The notes beneath the pieces are model-generated. The model saw only the letters and a list, made by a program, of their open reading frames with translations, did no database searches and was not told the origin of the DNA. A DNA stretch of 9,376 bases. Origin: Flemingiibacterium sp045534235 (GTDB taxonomy: Bacteria > Bacillota > Clostridia > Oscillospirales > CAG-272). Shown piece by piece: positions 8,297 through 9,376 of this stretch. The translations under genes were made by a program, and so were the position numbers. Each line of letters begins with the position of its first letter. The first letter of the stretch is position 1. Where the stretch lies: NCBI GenBank assembly GCA_045534235.1, contig JAZSJI010000099.1, forward strand, positions 1-9,376, given 5' to 3'.

Positions 8297-8314
8297 AAAA
8301 AAAATAGAATCCAG
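8297..8314 (-). terminator. U8 terminator end of candidate RNA B
   Basis: On the minus strand CUGGAUUCUA is followed by eight consecutive U residues (8304-8297). The only local hairpin is weak (UCCA with UGGA, 4 bp). The stronger partners are the distant UAGAAUC copies at 8371-8365 and 8437-8431. Termination therefore appears to need long-range folding of the RNA, unlike a standard local hairpin. Confidence 0.55.
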
Positions 8315-8436
8315 CCTCATGGAAACAACACCTGATATAAAACTCGACGAATGTTTCTAAGCTAGATTCTACTAGAACAAGTGCCCGCCTTGGGGATAGG
8401 CAAAGCCACACACCCATTATGGCGAACACTGATTCT
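8297..8436 (-). ncRNA. Candidate small RNA B, about 140 nt, with 5'-3' closing helix and U8 tail
   Basis: A consensus promoter (8471-8443) predicts a start near 8436. The 5' end, AGAAUCAG, can pair with CUGGAUUCU near the 3' end (about 8 bp with one bulged G, partner at about 8305-8314). Eight U residues follow directly (8304-8297). This gives a closed RNA whose last strand doubles as the terminator arm. Inside is an irregular hairpin at 8381-8409 (10 pairs including three G-U, 2-nt bulge, 7-nt loop). A ten-base segment at the 5' end (8431-8440) is repeated exactly at 8365-8374, so the 3' arm has two possible partners. A 5' UGUUCGC after the closing helix recalls 6S RNA, and the closed shape fits loosely, but the length is short and I cannot confirm it. 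No ribosome site or credible reading frame was found. Confidence 0.62.
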
Positions 8437-8442
8437 ACTATA

Positions 8443-8471
8443 AGTATAGCAGATTTGTTTGGTCTTGTCAA
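8443..8471 (-). promoter_or_regulatory. Consensus promoter of candidate RNA B
   Basis: On the minus strand, TTGACA (8471-8466), exactly 17 bp, then TATACT (8448-8443), with TG two bases before the -10 box. It has the same -35 box, spacer length and -10 box as the promoters of RNA A and RNA C. Confidence 0.87.
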
Positions 8472-8512
8472 GGATATGGAGCACGGCGATGATATTGTGC
8501 GAGCGAGATGGT

Positions 8513-8610
8513 AAAACTCTCTCCTACGATAGAGCGGAAAATGAGCTGCGGTATGAGGGCGAACGGGGCGCCCTTGACGTCGCCCCCTACGGAGATACCG
8601 AGGGCGACAC
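8513..8610 (-). other. Hairpin-rich segment just downstream of candidate RNA A
   Basis: Three GC-rich arms lie close together. GGGGCG at 8565-8570 and GGGCGAC at 8602-8608 can both pair with the shared CGCCCC/GTCGCCC at 8579-8586. A further hairpin (8556-8561 with 8569-8574) is also possible. A weak 4-bp hairpin followed by UUUU (8516-8513, minus strand) could be a distal end. This may be a 3' domain of RNA A if transcription reads through 8611, giving about 200 nt, or the upstream spacer of RNA B. The plus strand is also free of stops here, so a decayed or small coding sequence cannot be excluded. Confidence 0.35.
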
Positions 8611-8713
8611 AAAAGGAACAACAGCACGTGCAAGCGGAGAGATTAGAGACTCTTCCGAAGCTACTACCGTTACGCCTATACTTACTCGTCGTAACGAAGG
8701 TGCTGTTGTTCCT
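8611..8713 (-). ncRNA. Candidate small RNA A, about 103 nt, three-way-junction fold
   Basis: The predicted start, six to nine bases after the -10 box (8726-8721), coincides with the first base of a perfect 14-bp helix. AGGAACAACAGCAC at the 5' end (8713-8700) pairs with its exact complement at 8627-8614. That helix encloses two hairpins. One has a perfect 7-bp stem (8690-8696 with 8668-8674, 15-nt loop). The other has a 7-bp stem with one bulged A (8650-8657 with 8635-8641, 8-nt loop). Together they make a three-way junction. After the closing helix come only three further U residues (8613-8611), so the end may be here or, by read-through, near 8513. I do not recognise the family. The match between promoter position and helix start is the strongest evidence that this is an RNA gene and not a protein gene on the other strand. 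Confidence 0.65.
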
Positions 8714-8720
8714 AAATGAT

Positions 8721-8749
8721 AGTATAGCGTCTTCACCCGAAAATGTCAA
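8721..8749 (-). promoter_or_regulatory. Consensus promoter of candidate RNA A
   Basis: On the minus strand, TTGACA (8749-8744), exactly 17 bp, then TATACT (8726-8721). Unlike the other two it lacks the TG before the -10 box (CGC instead of TGC). It is divergent from the topoisomerase promoter 38 bp away (8787-8815). Confidence 0.85.
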
Positions 8750-8786
8750 GTCAATGGGGCTTGATTCTAAAATTTCCAAAAATCCC

Positions 8787-8815
8787 TTTACATTTTTGCT
8801 ATTTTGTGCTATACT
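8787..8815 (+). promoter_or_regulatory. Vegetative promoter of the topoisomerase B subunit gene
   Basis: TTTACA (8787-8792), 17 bp, TATACT (8810-8815), with TG at 8807-8808 giving an extended -10. The predicted start near 8822 leaves a leader of about 27 nt. The ribosome site GGAG (8839-8842) sits six bases before the ATG at 8849. Confidence 0.85.
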
Positions 8816-8848
8816 ATACAGTAATGATTGAAATTTTAGGAGATAACA

Positions 8849-9376
8849 ATGGCTACGAAGAAACCGGCTACCTACGGCGACCAAAGCATTACAAGTCTTA
8901 AAGGACCTGACCGCGTGCGTAAGCGCCCTGCGGTAATTTTCGGCTCGGACGGACTTGAGGGCTGTGAGCACTCCTTTTTTGAAATACTCTCGAACGCCGT
9001 GGACGGGGCGCGTGAGGGATACGGTAACGAAATTCGCGTAAAGGCGTATGCCGACCATTCTATCGAGGTTGACGACCGCGGACGCGGTGTGCCGCTCCCC
9101 TGGAACGAGGCCGAAGGGAAGTATAACTGGGAGCTTGTATACTGCGAGATGTACGCGGGCGGTAAGTATGACAACAACTCCGGAGACGCGGCTTACGAGT
9201 ATTCGCTCGGTCTTAACGGCCTTGGCGCGTGCTCCACGCAGTACTCGTCCGAATATATGGAGGTTGCCTCCTATAACGGTGAGAGCGTCAGCAGGATAAG
9301 CTTCAAGAAGGGCTATCCCGTGACCGAGCTTATCGTCGAGCCGCTTGACAAAAAGACGCGCCGTACGGGCACTGTC
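8849..9376 (+). CDS. Type IIA DNA topoisomerase B subunit (ParE/GyrB family), N-terminal part
   Basis: The frame stays open for 176 codons to the window edge, covering most of the GHKL ATPase domain. YGDQSITSLKGPDRVRKRP (9-27) matches the family opening. EILSN (45-49) carries the general-base Glu (E45) and Mg-binding Asn (N49). VDDRGRGVP (74-82) is the DxGxGxP motif (D76 equals E. coli GyrB D73). YAGGKYD (102-108) and GLNGLG (121-126) supply the ATP-lid region. The protein should supply ATP hydrolysis and strand-passage gating, working with a GyrA/ParC partner that may lie downstream. It is divergent: the usual RPGMYIG is RPAVIFG, and EVVDNSIDEA is EILSNAVDGA. This suggests a second, ParE-like or clostridial variant and not the housekeeping GyrB, so no gene symbol is given. 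The start is fixed by AGGAGA and the promoter. Confidence 0.88.
   Translation, partial: MATKKPATYGDQSITSLKGPDRVRKRPAVIFGSDGLEGCEHSFFEILSNAVDGAREGYGNEIRVKAYADHSIEVDDRGRGVPLPWNEAEGKYNWELVYCEMYAGGKYDNNSGDAAYEYSLGLNGLGACSTQYSSEYMEVASYNGESVSRISFKKGYPVTELIVEPLDKKTRRTGTV

Noticed and set aside
8297..8436. Firm identification of RNA B as 6S RNA
   Set aside because: Only a short 5' UGUUCGC and the closed ends agree. The length is below the usual 160-200 nt and the central bubble could not be verified, so it is left as a hypothesis.
8295..8633. 112-codon minus-strand frame through RNA B
   Set aside because: It begins upstream of the RNA B promoter, reads through promoter and RNA structure, and ends at the U8 tract. 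It has no ribosome site and no protein-like features.
8032..8848. CRISPR array, retron, transposon-associated RNA or insertion sequence in the long intergenic region
   Set aside because: There are no regularly spaced repeats, no reverse transcriptase, nuclease or transposase gene, and no terminal inverted repeats or target duplications flanking the region.
8032..8848. tRNA or rRNA gene
   Set aside because: No cloverleaf with TTC-containing T-arm and anticodon arm, and no rRNA-like segment, could be found on either strand.
8468..9058. 196-codon minus-strand frame covering the topoisomerase start and RNA A
   Set aside because: It crosses the topoisomerase promoter, its ribosome site and conserved ATPase motifs on the other strand. 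It has no ribosome site of its own and a composition typical of shadow frames.

Overview
The window looks like chromosomal DNA of a moderately GC-rich member of the Clostridia, probably an uncultured Oscillospiraceae/Ruminococcaceae-type bacterium. The basis is the AddA/AddB (not RecBCD) recombination nuclease, Bacillota-style strong GGAGG ribosome sites, vegetative (sigma-A type) promoters with 17-bp spacers, and a SLOG-family (DUF1273/YpsA-like) gene. This placement is inference from gene content and style. No taxonomic marker gene is present.

Layout. At the left edge is a truncated SLOG-family gene on the minus strand (1-365). A 181-bp intergenic region follows, with two well-formed divergent promoters and a small inverted repeat between them. 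The rightward promoter drives a tight three-gene unit: a 179-aa membrane protein of unknown function (547-1086), addB (1098-4406) and addA (4409-7987). The gaps are 11 and 2 bp. The unit ends in a strong hairpin terminator (7992-8031) that can also work for leftward transcription. At the right edge a type IIA topoisomerase B subunit (ParE/GyrB family) starts at 8849, has its own promoter, and runs out of the window.

The most unusual part is the roughly 820-bp gap between addA and the topoisomerase gene (8032-8848). It holds no convincing protein gene. It does hold three minus-strand promoters, each TTGACA, 17 bp, TATACT. Each is followed at the expected start-site distance by a segment that can fold into a compact RNA of about 100-140 nt. 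They are named here in transcription order: RNA-A (about 8713 to 8611, perhaps to 8513), RNA-B (about 8436 to 8297) and RNA-C (about 8173 to 8037). RNA-A is closed by a perfect 14-bp helix starting at the predicted 5' end. RNA-B ends in eight U residues. RNA-C ends in an 8-bp outer stem around an inner hairpin. I do not recognise any of them with confidence as a known RNA family. A tandem set of small-RNA genes is the best candidate for something undescribed.

How the genes work together. AddA and AddB form the helicase-nuclease that resects double-strand breaks for RecA loading. AddA carries the full UvrD-like helicase motifs and a nuclease domain. AddB carries an N-terminal Walker A, a second nuclease domain and the four-cysteine iron-sulfur pattern. 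The membrane protein is co-transcribed with them but its role is unknown. The SLOG gene and the topoisomerase gene are separately promoted neighbours.
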